Positions 44,633 to 55,727 of a stretch of DNA of 64,000 nt are shown here, piece after piece; the stretch's first letter is position 1; every line of letters starts with the position of its first letter. The stretch lies in contig NAJO01000013.1 of assembly GCA_002077065.1 (NCBI GenBank), positions 930,001 through 994,000 on the forward strand, given 5' to 3'. The notes under the pieces are model-generated. The model saw nothing but the letters and a program-made list of their open reading frames with translations, made no database searches and was not told the DNA's origin. Origin of the DNA: Cryoendolithus antarcticus. Its lineage: Eukaryota > Ascomycota > Dothideomycetes > Cladosporiales > Cladosporiaceae. The translations under genes and the position numbers were made by a program.

Positions 44633-45923
44633 ATGCCACCCAATGCCGAAGACTACGACAGCGACTCCGACGACGAAACATATGATGATTACGAGACCGA
44701 CGTGACACTTGGCTACGCTTCTAATGATTCCACGGGCGATGACTTCAGCCAACTTGGTGGCCATCCGGTGAGTCTCATATTGGTCCCACCACCCGCGGTT
44801 TTCAAAGCTAACACAATTTTAGACATGGCCCTCGAATGCCGCCCCACCACCAGGCGACTTTTCGAAATGCAAGGTCTGCTCCAAGCCGATGAGTTCGCTC
44901 CTTCAACTGGACGCTGAGCTGCCTATGGAGTTTCCTGGTCATGAGAGGAAAGTGTATCTCTTTACTTGCAGACAGAAGGCTTGTCGGAGGCGAGAAGGGA
45001 GCGTCAGAGGGTTCAGGTGGACGAAAGTCACGCCGGCTACTGCGACGAAAGCAAGCGAAAGCACGCAAATTACGACGGAAAGCGAGTCTGTTTCGTCCAA
45101 GCCGAAGGCTGATCTGGGAGCGTCTTTGTTCGGGGCGAAGCCCGCGAGTGGCTCCGGCAGCGCGAACCCTTTCGCAGCTTCCGGACCAGCATCGGACGGA
45201 GGCAGTAACCCGTTCGCTCCAAAGTCTGCCACAGAGCCTATGCCTCCCTCGGCCGCATCCCCCGCAGCCGCAACTCAGGCCTCCGAACCCGCAGACCCCG
45301 CCGCCGACCTCCCCGCCACATTCGCCTCCAAAGCCCGCATAGCAGCTGGCCCTCCTCCACCCCCAACCCCCACAACCCCCTGGCCTTCCGAATCAGACTT
45401 CCCCACTCCCTACCCCCCCTCCCACATCGCAGCCGAAAAAGAATACATCAGCCCTCCCTCCAAATCTTCGGATCCCTCAGCCCTCCCTCCTGGCGTCCGG
45501 CTACTAGACGCCGAGACCGAAGGCCAAGGTAGCGGTAGCGGCAACAAAGCCGACGCCTCAGCCTTTGAATCCGTATCCGACAAGACTTTCCAGAAATTTT
45601 CTGATCGGTTGGCTGAGAACCCGGAGCAAGTTCTACGGTACCATTTCCGCGGTCAGCCGCTACTCTACAGCAAGACTGATGGTCTCGGCAAGACTTGGCC
45701 GGCGGCTATGAAGCGATGTGGGAGTTGTGGTAGTGAGAGGGTGTTTGAGCTGCAGCTTGTGCCTGGGGCTATCGTGGAGTTGGAGAGGGAGGAGGAGGGG
45801 TTTGAGGGCATGGATTGGGGAACTGTGCTGTTGGGGGTTTGTGGGAGGGATTGTGCTGAGGGAAATGAAGAGACGTGGAGGGAAGAGTGGGTTGGGGTGC
45901 AGTGGGAGGTATTGGGAACATGA
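44633..45923 (+). CDS. TSR4: Ribosome biogenesis protein Tsr4 / PDCD2-like (411 aa)
   Basis: Two exons (44633-44767 and 44823-45923). After an acidic start (EDYDSDSDDETYDDYE) come VTLGYASNDST and TWPSNAAPPPGDFSKCKVC, with the paired Cys of the N-terminal PDCD2 zinc module, then FPGHERKVYLFTCRQKACRR. A disordered Pro/Ala/Ser linker (about 115-260) follows. The C-terminal PDCD2_C domain has FSDRLAENPEQVLRYHF, then MKRCGSCGSERVFELQL and WGTVLLGVCGRDC. Tsr4 is the dedicated chaperone of ribosomal protein uS5 and is needed for 40S production. Confidence 0.9.
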
Positions 45924-46147
45924 GGTATCCAGCCCACAGGCAGTTGACCCCAATGCCGCCTGTCTGGTGGATTGCTTGCTCTGCGTTTTGCGCACTGAGC
46001 CTTCATGTATACATCATAAGAGCTGCATCATGTGCGAAGGAGAGCTTCGCACACTGCCTTGGGCATCCTTTTTTGCCGGAGCCCTACCCGGAACGCCTCG
46101 CTGCAATGATGCCGTACCACTCTCCATTGCCTTTGGAAACATCCTAC

Positions 46148-47090
46148 TCAAGCAGGCTGCTCATAAGCCCTCTTCACCATCCTTCCAAACTGCTCAAACC
46201 TCACACTCTCCCTCACCACCGAACTCCTTGCCTCATTCTCCTTATTCAGCGGTATGCGCACCTTCTCCCCGTCAACTTTCCAGCCACACACCTCCGTCAC
46301 AAAGCCCTGGAATTTGCTTCCGCTGACATTTAGCCAGGATTCTAGCACTTCCGGGGACACTTCTTGCATGCATTGAGATACTACGACTGCGATGCGGACG
46401 CGCAGAAGTTCTTCGAAACCTTGCACATCTGCAACGAGGTCGGCTGTACTGTCTTCTTCTAGCGAGGACCAGAAGTCTGTGTAACGTGCATTCGTCAATG
46501 CTCTGTGTAGGTTTAGCAGCGTGGCTACGGCTTCCGAGAGGCCGGAGGTTGAGGAGGGCGTTTGTTTCGAAGGGTCTTGCGCGGCTGAAAGGACTGCCGG
46601 GGGGAGAAGGGCGAGGCCGAGGCTGAAGTCCGGGGAGGGGAAGACGGTGAGGGATTTGGTGAGGATGTTGGTTATTGTTTCCGGGTGGGAGAGGTGGGGG
46701 TTGAATTGGTAGCTGTTGTTGCGGACAGTCTTGTCAGCACTAGGTCTTGAGACCGGCATGGTCGTATAGAGTAGTGTGGGGGGTGGGTATATCAGATAGA
46801 GCTAATACATGAGTTTCGACATCAGCAGGCTTTTGAGGGCCCATCAGGTAATAGGAAACGTTTAAGTTGATCATCATTGTGGTCTTGTCGCGAATGCTTC
46901 GAGGCATGAGAGTAACTTACAGTTTCAGTAATGCTAGATTGGCATAGCAGTCGTAAGTCTGCGTCTCGCACTGCTGGGCGACATATTCTTGGAAGATCGT
47001 TGTCGTCTCGGGGTTGTATCTGTCGAGGCCGTTGAGAATGGCGTCGATGTTCTCTGGCCGGTCTGGGCAGTAGTCGAAGGCGACGCCCAT
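46148..47090 (-). CDS. Translation initiation factor eIF3 subunit K (244 aa)
   Basis: Two exons (47090-46921 and 46712-46148) separated by a 208-nt intron, long for this window. The spliced protein reads [39 protein letters not shown], then across the junction [19 protein letters not shown] and [19 protein letters not shown]. This is the HAM/PCI (CSN8-type) fold of eIF3k, a non-core subunit of the eIF3 octamer, which S. cerevisiae lacks but filamentous fungi keep. Length fits (about 220-245). It is divergent from the dioxygenase-like gene with 167 bp between start codons. Confidence 0.93.
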
Positions 47091-47257
47091 GTTGAAGGGG
47101 TGTATGGGGTGAGTGGAGAGCCTTGAGTGGATGAGGCGGAGGTGATGTGGAACTGGTGGGTGGTGGTCAAATTTGTCGAACTTCAGCAAGTGATGCTAGC
47201 GCCAAGCATCCAACGTCTCACATCAAAAGGTGGTTACATGGACGTTGCATTTGCTAC

Positions 47258-48169
47258 ATGGACAACGGCGGGGACAGCTATGCATCGCCGGCAGGACCGC
47301 CGCCACTGCTAGGGCACGAGCAACTAGCACACCTGTGTACGCATGGATGGCTCCTCCTCGACCTGCCGGCCGAGCTTGAGGCCAGGTTGAAGGAGCTGTC
47401 AGCATCGACAGGTGGTGTCTTCGCCACCGACGCAGCGGCGAAGACCTCTGCCTATCCCAAGAAGCAAGGCACAGAGTATGGCTACTACCGCGTCGAAGGC
47501 GAGAAGGAGTATATCACCCTTCGCCGACGTGTGCACTCAGACTCAGCCCTAGAAACACATGCCGAGTATGTCTGGAATGGCAGCGCAGATCTTCTCTACC
47601 GCATACTGTGCGACATAAGCCGTATGGGCGACAGTCCTAACTCCGTATGGGATTCGCTCGTCTCTGGGGTGCTCACCTTTCCTTCCGCGGCCACAGATTT
47701 GAAAGACTCGATCACGCTGATGCGACTGTTCAACTACTTCCCCACCACCGGCATGGCAGACCCGCATACAGACACTGGCTTGCTCACTCTCTGCGTCGGT
47801 GGTGCTGTTGGACTGGAAGTTGCAGACTGGACTGCAGACCCTCCAGTGTGGATCCCTGCGTCTAAGCCGTGCATTCTTGTAGGTGAGACGCTACGTGCCT
47901 TATCTCAGGGAGCACTCATAGCAGGCTGTCACCGAGTCGTAGGCAACCCAGAAGGCCGCACAAGTGTGGTCTTCGCGCTGCGGCCGAATTTGGGGCTGGA
48001 GACTGACATGTCGCTCTTCGGTGGCGACGGTGTGGTTTCGAATCGCGAGCTGTACGTCGAGATCAAGCGGGAGAAGTACAGCATTAACGCTGAATTCGAG
48101 GTGAGGGAGAAGCAGAGGGCGATGGCTACGAGGGAGCCGCAGAGGCTGATTGAGTATCGACCGAGATGA
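47258..48169 (+). CDS. 2-oxoglutarate/Fe(II) dioxygenase-like protein (303 aa)
   Basis: Single exon starting MDNGGDSYASPAGPPP. The double-stranded beta-helix iron triad is His170-x-Asp172 in ADPHTDTGLL and His225 in GCHRVV; Arg in the following GRTSVVF is placed to bind 2-oxoglutarate. This places it in the isopenicillin N synthase/plant-DIOX superfamily. The N-terminal half is less conserved than in gibberellin- or thymine-type enzymes, and I do not know the substrate. The frame is open to 47147, but that stretch runs toward the eIF3k start, so I take the later ATG. Confidence 0.75.
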   Translation: MDNGGDSYASPAGPPPLLGHEQLAHLCTHGWLLLDLPAELEARLKELSASTGGVFATDAAAKTSAYPKKQGTEYGYYRVEGEKEYITLRRRVHSDSALETHAEYVWNGSADLLYRILCDISRMGDSPNSVWDSLVSGVLTFPSAATDLKDSITLMRLFNYFPTTGMADPHTDTGLLTLCVGGAVGLEVADWTADPPVWIPASKPCILVGETLRALSQGALIAGCHRVVGNPEGRTSVVFALRPNLGLETDMSLFGGDGVVSNRELYVEIKREKYSINAEFEVREKQRAMATREPQRLIEYRPR

Positions 48170-49128
48170 AGTTGATCATTGGTCACATGTGTTTCTTACT
48201 ATGTCAACACCGAGAGCACGATGCAGCTCCACTAGGGCGTCGTGCGACACTTGTTCGCCGACGACGTCAGACCACGAGTCGAGACCATGGATGTATTTCA
48301 TCGACATCGACCTCCGCTTCTCTAACAATCTTACACCTTCCTATGCTTGACAGAGTCTGTCCAAGACAGCGGACACAGCACCGACTGCACACGAGGGAAG
48401 CCGCAGCCATATTGCAGTCGCAAGACCTTTATAGCTTCTCGTGGGCGTAGCAGGGTCCCTACCGCAGCTCGGCACATGGCAGCAGCATCAGATTTTGCAG
48501 GTTTGAAGGTGGAGCGTTAACGTAGCTATTCGGCATGGCTAGCGGAGGACGCACATGTGGGAATGCTCATTATTGCCAACCCCGCAACGAGCTTCGTGCG
48601 CTAAGTCTGCGATCTTCCTCTATATAGGATTGTGTCTACGCGGCGGATCATTTCCAATTGATCGCATACGCAATGTAGTGTCACCGGAATGCACTGTTTG
48701 CAATTAACTTGACGAACCTGTGCGACGTTACACCGAACGCGTCTTGATGTTGTGTTTCATTGGTCACACCAAGCGCCGGCACGGCGCGTACTTGCGCTGA
48801 GCTTACTCAAATAGGTTGGACCCCAATCGTATGTCAGGGCGGCGCGAACGCGCTCAGGGGTGAATTGAGCACTCTTCGCGACGAAGATCGACCGCGAGGG
48901 GCTCGGTAGGATTTGTGACGGTAAAGTGGCTTCTTCCTGCTCGTACTCAGCGCTCTCTCTCCTTGTCGTTGTGCAGCTACAGTCGCTATTCCTTGTCTTG
49001 CTGTTAAGTCTCTCCTTGATACAGCGAGAAAGACACTCCTTTGGACATACACATAGATCCGGCTGGTCCTGATCGCAATCGCAACAACGCCACACGGAGC
49101 TTCGAAACCTGGCAGAGTCATTCCCACG
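48170..49128. other. Intergenic, 959 bp
   Basis: Between the dioxygenase-like gene and the GH16 pseudogene. A TATATA element at about 48621-48626 is not near any start I can support. No gene recognised. Confidence 0.4.
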
Positions 49129-50364
49129 ATGTCTAGCCTTACAACCGCCCTACTCCTCGGCCTCCTCGCTCTTCGCGCAGCAGCACAAACCCAGCCTCCC
49201 TCCGGCTGCGACCCAACATGGGGCAACACAACCTGTCTCGACAATCCCGCCCTCGGCACGACTCTAGATTACAGCTTTAACAACACTCTCTCTGAGATGG
49301 ACCCGCAGTACTTCAACGTCACGGCTGGTGCCTCTTTGATAAGCTTCGGCAACGACGGCGCTGAGATGTCGATCCTCAAAGCCTGAGATTCCGTGACGGT
49401 GAGCACGCAGTTCTACATCCTAGAAGGTCGCGCGGAGATTGTTATGCAGGCTGCGAAGGGCGTGGGCATCATCTCCACCATCATCCTATTATCGGACACG
49501 CTGGACGAAATCGACTGGGAGATCTTGGGCGGGAACGAAACGCATGTTTCGAACAATTGGTACGGACTCGGCAACACTTCACAGCATAACGGCGAGTACC
49601 CACTTCTGGCTGGCGCGATGGATACGTTCCACAACTACACCATTGACTGGAACCAAGATCGTCTGCAGTGGATTGCGGATGGGCAGATGGTAAGGGAGTT
49701 GAAAGGCGCTGGGAAAGGACTGTACCCGCAGACGCCGAGTGTTATCCGCTTCGGGATCTGGGCCGCGGGCGATCCGTCGCTGCCTCAGGGAACAAGAGAC
49801 TGGGCTGGTGGCGATACGGACTATAGCAAAGGGTGAGATTCTTCCCGGACGTCACCAGCGCTTGGCAATGCGAGGCTAATACAGTGTAAAGGCCGTTCAC
49901 GATGAAAGTCAAGTCCGTCAAGATTACAGACGCGGCTTCGAACGTCACCTCATACACATACCAAGACACGTCAGGCGAATACAAGAGCGTCAAAGCAAAC
50001 CCGTAAGCCTCCCCCTCCTTCCACGGCTTCGCATCCTCACTAACCACACCTCCGCAGCGGCGACTCCAAAGCCTTCCTCGCAATCCACAAACTCACCTCC
50101 GCCCAAAAAGCAGCAGCATCCTAGTCCCACCTCTCCAAAACCGCCAAAATAGCCATCGCGTCGTCAGTCCTCGGCGTGCTCTTAGTGATGATCATAATCT
50201 ATACATACGTGTGTATTACGCAGAGGAAAAAGGGCAGGGCGGAGAAGGCTATCGCAGATCGGGAGTGGGAGAGGCATGAGAGTGAGTTGATGGAGTATAA
50301 GCGGCAGATGCAGAAGGGAGGGTTCGCGGTTAGCCATTTGGGGAGTGGGGAGGTGAGGTACTGA
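49129..50364 (+). pseudogene. GH16 Crh-type cell-wall transglycosylase gene with two premature stops
   Basis: Three exons (49129-49832, 49892-50002, 50058-50364) keep frame across 374 codons, but codon 86 is TGA (49384-49386) and codon 294 is TAG (50122-50124). All else looks functional: signal peptide (SLTTALLLGLLALRAAAQT), Crh-type GCDPTWGNTTCLDNPALG, the GH16 catalytic motif DEIDWEILGG, Asn-glycosylation sites, and a C-terminal membrane helix (VLGVLLVMIIIYTYVCI) with basic tail. Crh enzymes link chitin to glucan in the wall. Splicing cannot remove either stop: no GT lies between the last acceptor and the TAG, and removing the TGA would delete conserved sequence. Recent inactivation is likeliest; sequencing error or readthrough is possible. 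Confidence 0.75.
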
Positions 50365-50489
50365 GGACTTTCGCCTTCCTCGAGTCAAGGGTAGGCCAGC
50401 GATCCAAGTTCACGTTTTCACGATATCCTTTTGCATTCCTTATCGCGCTGTCGCCTTGTGGTGGACGAAGCGGCTTGTACACAGTACAC

Positions 50490-52350
50490 TCAGTATGTAA
50501 AGCGGAATCTAGGGTTTGCATCCCCGAGGTTATCGCTATCAGGTCCGTCGAGCAGGTGGTCTCGTTCGCCGCGATCACGCTTCTTGTTCTCGCGACGAAC
50601 CCCTAGGACAAAGACGGTGCAGGCTAGGGCGCAGAGCCAGAGGAGCCCGAGAGAAGTGCCGTAGCCAACGGGATATCGAGGTGCTTGGTTCGTGATGAAG
50701 ATATTGGAGGCGATGATGCCGCCTGGGTGTATGTCAGAAAGCAGATCCAGCTGAACAGGAGAACACGCAAGACTTACCGACATTGCCAAATCCGATCATC
50801 ATAGCACTCGAGATACTTCTCTTGTAATGCCCAGCCATGTTGTTCTGCACCCATGCTATCGCCACAGGCTGGCACGTATACCCTCCAGTCACTACCAGGA
50901 AAATCGCGCCATACCGTCCTTGTACCGAGACGGACTCCTGGCAGAGCAGCACCACATAGCCAATCGTCGCGACACAGATGCCGAGCATGCAGAACGCGTA
51001 GCGATGCCGTAGTCGGTCCGATAGCCATGCAACGCCGAATGTCACGACCGTGGCCACGAGGAAAATGGGGATCGACCGGACTTGCGCAGCTTTGGCAGTG
51101 TAGCCCAGCTCCTTTATAATGCTGGGCGTAAAGAAGCTCGTGGCGTAACCAGTATTGACAATCCCACCGTAGATGACGATGCTGCACCATATCTTCCAGT
51201 CCGAGAAGATACGTTTCGTCGCAGCCTTGTCGAGACGGTTCAGCTTCGCGTCGCCGACATCAGCGGAGAGACGGGCGATCAGGAGTGTACGCTCGTCATC
51301 ATTGAGAAAGGTAGCAGTTTCGGGCCAGTCGGGAATGATCCAGATCGAGCCAATTGCGCAGACCACAGTCAGGATGCCCTCCAGGATGAAGATCCAGGAC
51401 CAGCCACCATACCCTCCAATGCCGTCCATGTTGGCGATGCCGTAGGCTAGCAGACCACTGAATGAGCCTGCTAGGATTGCACCGCTGAAGAAGAGGTTAA
51501 ATCGCCATTGTAGTTCGTAGCGCTTGTAGTACATCGCGAGAAGGTACAGACAGCCAGGAAAGAAGCCTAGGGCAGTCAGAAGGCGCCATGGACATACGAG
51601 TGGAGTGGCTGTGTTGTAATATGAGCTTACCAGCTTCGAAGAACCCGATCACCAGGCGGAGACCGATGAGACCGCCTACATTCTTCACAAGCCCTTGGCA
51701 TATCGTAGCGACGCCCCAGCAAGCCATGATACCGGAGAGATACAAGGATGGACGGACTCGCTTATTGATATCAGTGACGACTCTGTCGAGGTATTACAGC
51801 AGCGACTCACCTTAATGATGATGTTGCTAGGTACCTCGAAGCTGCATTCACGTCAGTCGTGCACTCCTCAGCTCGTCAAGACGCAGTTCCAGGACGACCT
51901 ACAGAATGTAAGTGATGAAGAAGGAGAATAAGGCAATATTGTAGTCATCCCCTAGCGACCGATCAGCGACCAGCAGCTTCGCACAGCTCCAAATGGAAGA
52001 GGCCGACCAGTCATGTGTAGGTCCTCCGTCATGCCCTGGATCCTAGCATTGCCAATGTTCTGCGGACCGTCAGACTCCCGGTTGTGCGTGCGAGTGCACT
52101 CATCGTACCGTCCGATCAAGGAATGCTAGCATGTAGAGAAACCATAGTATAGGAACAAGCCTATGATGGTTCAGCCTCTCGACGTTGACTCGAGATTCAG
52201 TCCTACGCACCTGAGATCGATCTTCCTTAGCAGCTTCTTCTCAGCTACAGGATCGATGTCGAAGTCGGCTGCTTTCCGATCATTGGCTGTGACAGTACTG
52301 TCCTCGACATGCAGCTGCTTGAGCTTCTCGTCGGCTATGTGGGAGTCCAT
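50490..52350 (-). CDS. MFS anion:cation symporter, Dal5/allantoate-permease type (491 aa)
   Basis: Eight exons (52350-52211, 52160-52109, 52059-52008, 51951-51903, 51841-51811, 51760-51631, 51566-50778, 50722-50490) restore an unbroken 491-residue protein. Family features: KKLLRKIDLRLVPILW, FLDRTNIGNARIQGM, YNIALFSFFITYILFEVPSN, LRLVIGFFEAGFFPG and GGWSWIFILEGILTVV. The Dal5 family carries allantoate, nicotinate, pantothenate, biotin or other small organic anions; the substrate here is unknown. Exon 5 is only 31 nt. Several acceptors contain CTAG. The C-terminus is a basic cytosolic tail (RRENKKRDRGERD). Confidence 0.88.
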
Positions 52351-52856
52351 TGTGATCCTGAGCTTGACTAAGAAAGCGCAGACAGAATAGTCTGTACACG
52401 CAAACGACCAAGGAGAGCATTAATAATGCAAACAAACCTCATGCTACTTACCCCAGGTTTCTCCACGCTGTAGTACAATACTGTAGATCTTCCCCTCACA
52501 TGGACATGGTGGTAATAAGCGAACATGTGCTTAGCCGAGTGTCTGGAAACTGGAGTCAGCACGGTAGATGGGACGGCACTCGGGCGTCGTAAGAAGAGAT
52601 GCTGTTGGAGAACGGAGTGAAGTCCACGTACAGTAGGCAGCAAAAGCTTGGCACCGGCGACTAAGCAAGAGAAGGTAATGCAGAAATTCAACACTCCTTT
52701 TACTGGAGCATGAGGTAGATAGTCTGCAACTCGAAATCATCTCTATTTTATAAATGCCATGCCCATGCTGCTAGTGCTCTGTCGCTATGTCGTACTCACA
52801 GATCAATAAATATAGGCCTTCACCCCGATAGGCAAAACCGTCTCAGTAGCGCGGTC
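52351..52856. other. Intergenic, 506 bp
   Basis: Upstream of the symporter and 3' of Asf1, both on the minus strand. No gene recognised. Confidence 0.4.
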
Positions 52857-53836
52857 CTAATGCACCATCACATCCGGCTGAGCGTGCGGCACCCCATTCT
52901 TGACACCTTCGACAGGCCCATCATCCATCTCCATGTCCTCGCCGTTATCACCGTTCTCCTCAACCTCGGCTTCCTCATCTTCGAGATCGTCTTCATCACC
53001 CTCACTCTCAGCTTCGAGATCCTCGCTCCCATCATCCGAGCCCTCAGCCTCATCGTCCTCCTCATTCTTCCCACTTGGAGCCTCGTCTACACCATCCATT
53101 TCGTGATCCTCACCCTTGGCAGCCACCTCACCTTCAGCAGCTTCCAACTCAGCCTCCTCCTCCTCTTCCTCCTCAGCACCATACGTAGCCCCATCATCCT
53201 CCTGAGCATCAACGTCTGGCTGCTCGGGCGGAAACTCTGCTGGCGCACTCTCCTCGCTGTCCCACTTGATTGCGAACCGTGTGACTCGTGGCTTCTCAGC
53301 CAAGATACTTCGCCTCACTTTCTCAAGGATCGGCTTCGCAGGCGGCTCTTCAATGAGTGATTCGTCCGTGTACTCATTATTGACGTAGTAGCCTACACGC
53401 ACGAATTCGCGATCATCGTAGGAGCATGTCAAGAGGATGACAGTGACGCCTAGGATCTCCGTGTCCGGAATGCGGGACAGATCTGGTGGGTCGGCCTCGA
53501 AGACGAACTTGTTCACGCCGACGGGGATCGGGCCTACGAGGAGGGAGTCGAGTTCTTGGTCGTGCTCAGAGCTAGACGAGGTTTGTCAGATGGTGGCGCT
53601 GCTGCCTAGAGTAGCTGTCTCGCGCTCACGAGGTTGCAGAGCCGACATATGTCAGTTTCCATTCCAGGTCCTTTTGCAACGGCTCCAAGCACTCGAATGT
53701 GATCTCGAACTCGTACGGTGCGTCGAAGGCCGCGGGATTGTTGCGAACGGAGACATTGAGTAAAGAGACTGAATGAAGCCTGTCAGTACTCTGGCCGTAA
53801 CATCGATAGTGAAAGCATCTCCTCACCTGTCGCCAT
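52857..53836 (-). CDS. ASF1: Histone H3-H4 chaperone Asf1 (287 aa)
   Basis: Three exons: a 10-nt first exon (53836-53827), 53768-53630 and 53571-52857. The spliced start [18 protein letters not shown] is the first strand of the Ig-like Asf1 core, which continues through [39 protein letters not shown] and [20 protein letters not shown] to VTRFAIKWD (~155). The long Asp/Glu-rich tail (about 165-287) is typical of fungal Asf1. Asf1 hands H3-H4 to CAF-1 and to the HIR complex, whose Hpc2 subunit is also in this window. An MluI cell-cycle-box-like element lies 173 bp upstream. Confidence 0.96.
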
Positions 53837-54008
53837 GATGGCTGAGATTAGCTATATAACTTGTCGTACGTGATATTTCAAGCTTGGCCGTAGCAGGTGG
53901 TTGTGATGTGCTTAAGGCGTTCCACTAGATGATTGCTGCAGCTGTATTATGGAGATGCAATGAGAAAGGGCAAGATGCAAGTCGAGTGTTTGGGTGTGGC
54001 GGCACTTT

Positions 54009-54014
54009 ACGCGT
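54009..54014. promoter_or_regulatory. MCB-like ACGCGT element upstream of ASF1
   Basis: ACGCGT, the site bound by MBF (Mbp1/Swi6-type factors) in fungi, 173 bp upstream of the ASF1 ATG, with partial GACGCG and CACGCG copies at 54032 and 54073. ASF1 is a G1/S gene in yeast, so control by MBF is reasonable, but this is inferred from the motif. Confidence 0.4.
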
Positions 54015-54049
54015 CAAGCGCGATTTGAGGGGACGCGACTTGCCAACAT

Positions 54050-54070
54050 GTGATCATCACGTGATCATCA
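54050..54070. repeat. 10-bp direct repeat with central CACGTG
   Basis: GTGATCATCA occurs at 54050-54059 and 54061-54070, one base apart. The junction creates CACGTG at 54058-54063, a bHLH-type site. It lies in the ASF1 upstream region. Confidence 0.6.
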
Positions 54071-54349
54071 TTCACGCGGCAATGCGGTAATCCATTGGTT
54101 ACAGTGACGCTGGCGGCAGGCAGTCGATAGGTAGATAAGCATCCGCTGTGCGGGCGAGGATGTCGAAGGTCGTCTGCACTGATTCGAATACCTAACCGCC
54201 AATGAGGAGTATCCCAGCAAAGGTGTTGTGCGATCGTGAATGGGTATATGATACTATATATAATGACCGCTCAAGTAGCCTTCCCTACATAACGCCAGAC
54301 CCCGGTATCATAATACCTGTCTATGTCCACCATATCCAAGAGCAACATC

Positions 54350-55727
54350 CTACATGGCCTTATGTCGCCTCTTACCACCCTGATCCCGGTCCACCGTCAT
54401 TATAACCTGCTTTCTTATGATCATCTCTTCGCTCTGGCCACTACCCACACTCGCGGAGTCCTGCTGCTGGCCACGAACCTCGACCTCATACCCATGACCC
54501 TCAGGCCTCAGCGACTCCATGAAGCCTGGCGTGGCTCGCCCATTCGAGCGATTCCGGCTCATGTTGCTCAAGGGGATGTTGTGGTTCCCGCTCTTTGACC
54601 GCGAGCCGTTCATGTCGTAGTTTGAGCCTGTGACCGTGAATGCGAAGTCGTTATGTCCGAAGCCGGTGTTGAAGGAGGACATGAAGGACTTAAGGTTCGG
54701 GATCGTGGCGCTCACGATGGACCAGCAGAGCTCGGCCTCCGCTAGGGCAATGCGAGGGATCGAAGCGAGACTGGGGTGGGCGCTGCGAGGCAGGCGAGAT
54801 GCATATACGGCGTGGGTAATTGCCAGCGCGGCCACACTGAGAACGGGGAATGTCAGCAAGGCTTGATCCGGAGATGATCGGACTGGTGGGATTGGGTTTC
54901 AGCCTTGCAGGATGGAGTGCGCACTTACCCAAGGCGGAACGAGAAGGCAGATGTCACTTGCAGCTTGAGCTTGGTGGACATCTGCAATGGCCACACGATG
55001 ACGAAAGGCATGACGATGAGAGTGAGCTCAGTAAGAACGTCAAAGGCTGCGATCCCGCCCCATCGCGCGCTCTGCTGCATGTCAGTCGCCAAATATCGTA
55101 GAGGCGCATCTCTGACTTGACGCACCTGATCACCGCATCGCGCTTCCAGCCCGTCGGCGACGTACTCTGGTCCATTGCACATCGCGCCTATTGTGATAAT
55201 TGATGCAAGTCCCCAGACAGCGTAGACGCCACACAGAGCGTAGCAAGCCAGATTGAGGGTCCGAAGATCGCGCGACAGCAGTCGCTGTATGAACAGAATC
55301 ACTGAGACCTTGCCCAGTGCCAGGGCGATGATGAGGAGCATGTCTGCAGCCATCGTAGCCCGGCCGGCTGTCCCGATTTGCGCTCCATCTGTCGGGGTGT
55401 CGTAATGCAAGGCTGAAGAGCTTCCGAGGCCATTCTTCAGAGCAACGAATAGCGCAATGACCTGTGCCAGCATCACTGTCTGCGTGGAGGTTAGTACCGG
55501 CTCATCGAAATGATCCTCGGGTGCCTACGAACGCATGATGCCACGAAAGACCAGTCATCGTTGCCAAAAGTGTTCTTCTTGATGTATGCTCGCGTGCAAA
55601 GCACTAGTAACGACACCGACATGCAGTACAGTGCTGCGATCCAGATGTATCCAGCATGATCATACTCGGTGATTGGCGCGAAGGACGCAAAGTTGGGTCC
55701 TTCTGTCGCTCGTGGCAAGAGGTCCAT
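54350..55727 (-). CDS. Fungal rhodopsin-like (PTH11-related) integral membrane protein (393 aa)
   Basis: Four exons (55727-55533, 55479-55126, 55074-54929, 54836-54350) give 393 residues with seven hydrophobic segments: TM1 AGYIWIAALYCMSVSLLVL, then VMLAQVIALFVAL, MLLIIALALGKVSVILFIQ, CYALCGVYAVWGLASII, LTELTLIVMPFVIVWPLQ, the region around SAFSFRLGVAALAITHAVY, and LAEAELCWSIVSATIPNL. The GND-DW segment after TM1 and the E-x-C-W-S-I...P-x-L end are the signature of the fungal Rhodopsin (DUF) family. The polar tail has Ser and Gln runs. Function is unknown; some relatives act as surface receptors in pathogens. Intron 1 has a weak donor (GTTCGT) but a perfect TACTAAC branch site. Confidence 0.85.

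Larger units (their letters stand above)
53837..54349. other. ASF1 upstream region, 513 bp
   Basis: Between ASF1 start and the 3' end of the rhodopsin-like gene. It holds the ACGCGT element and a 10-bp direct repeat (listed). Confidence 0.5.
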
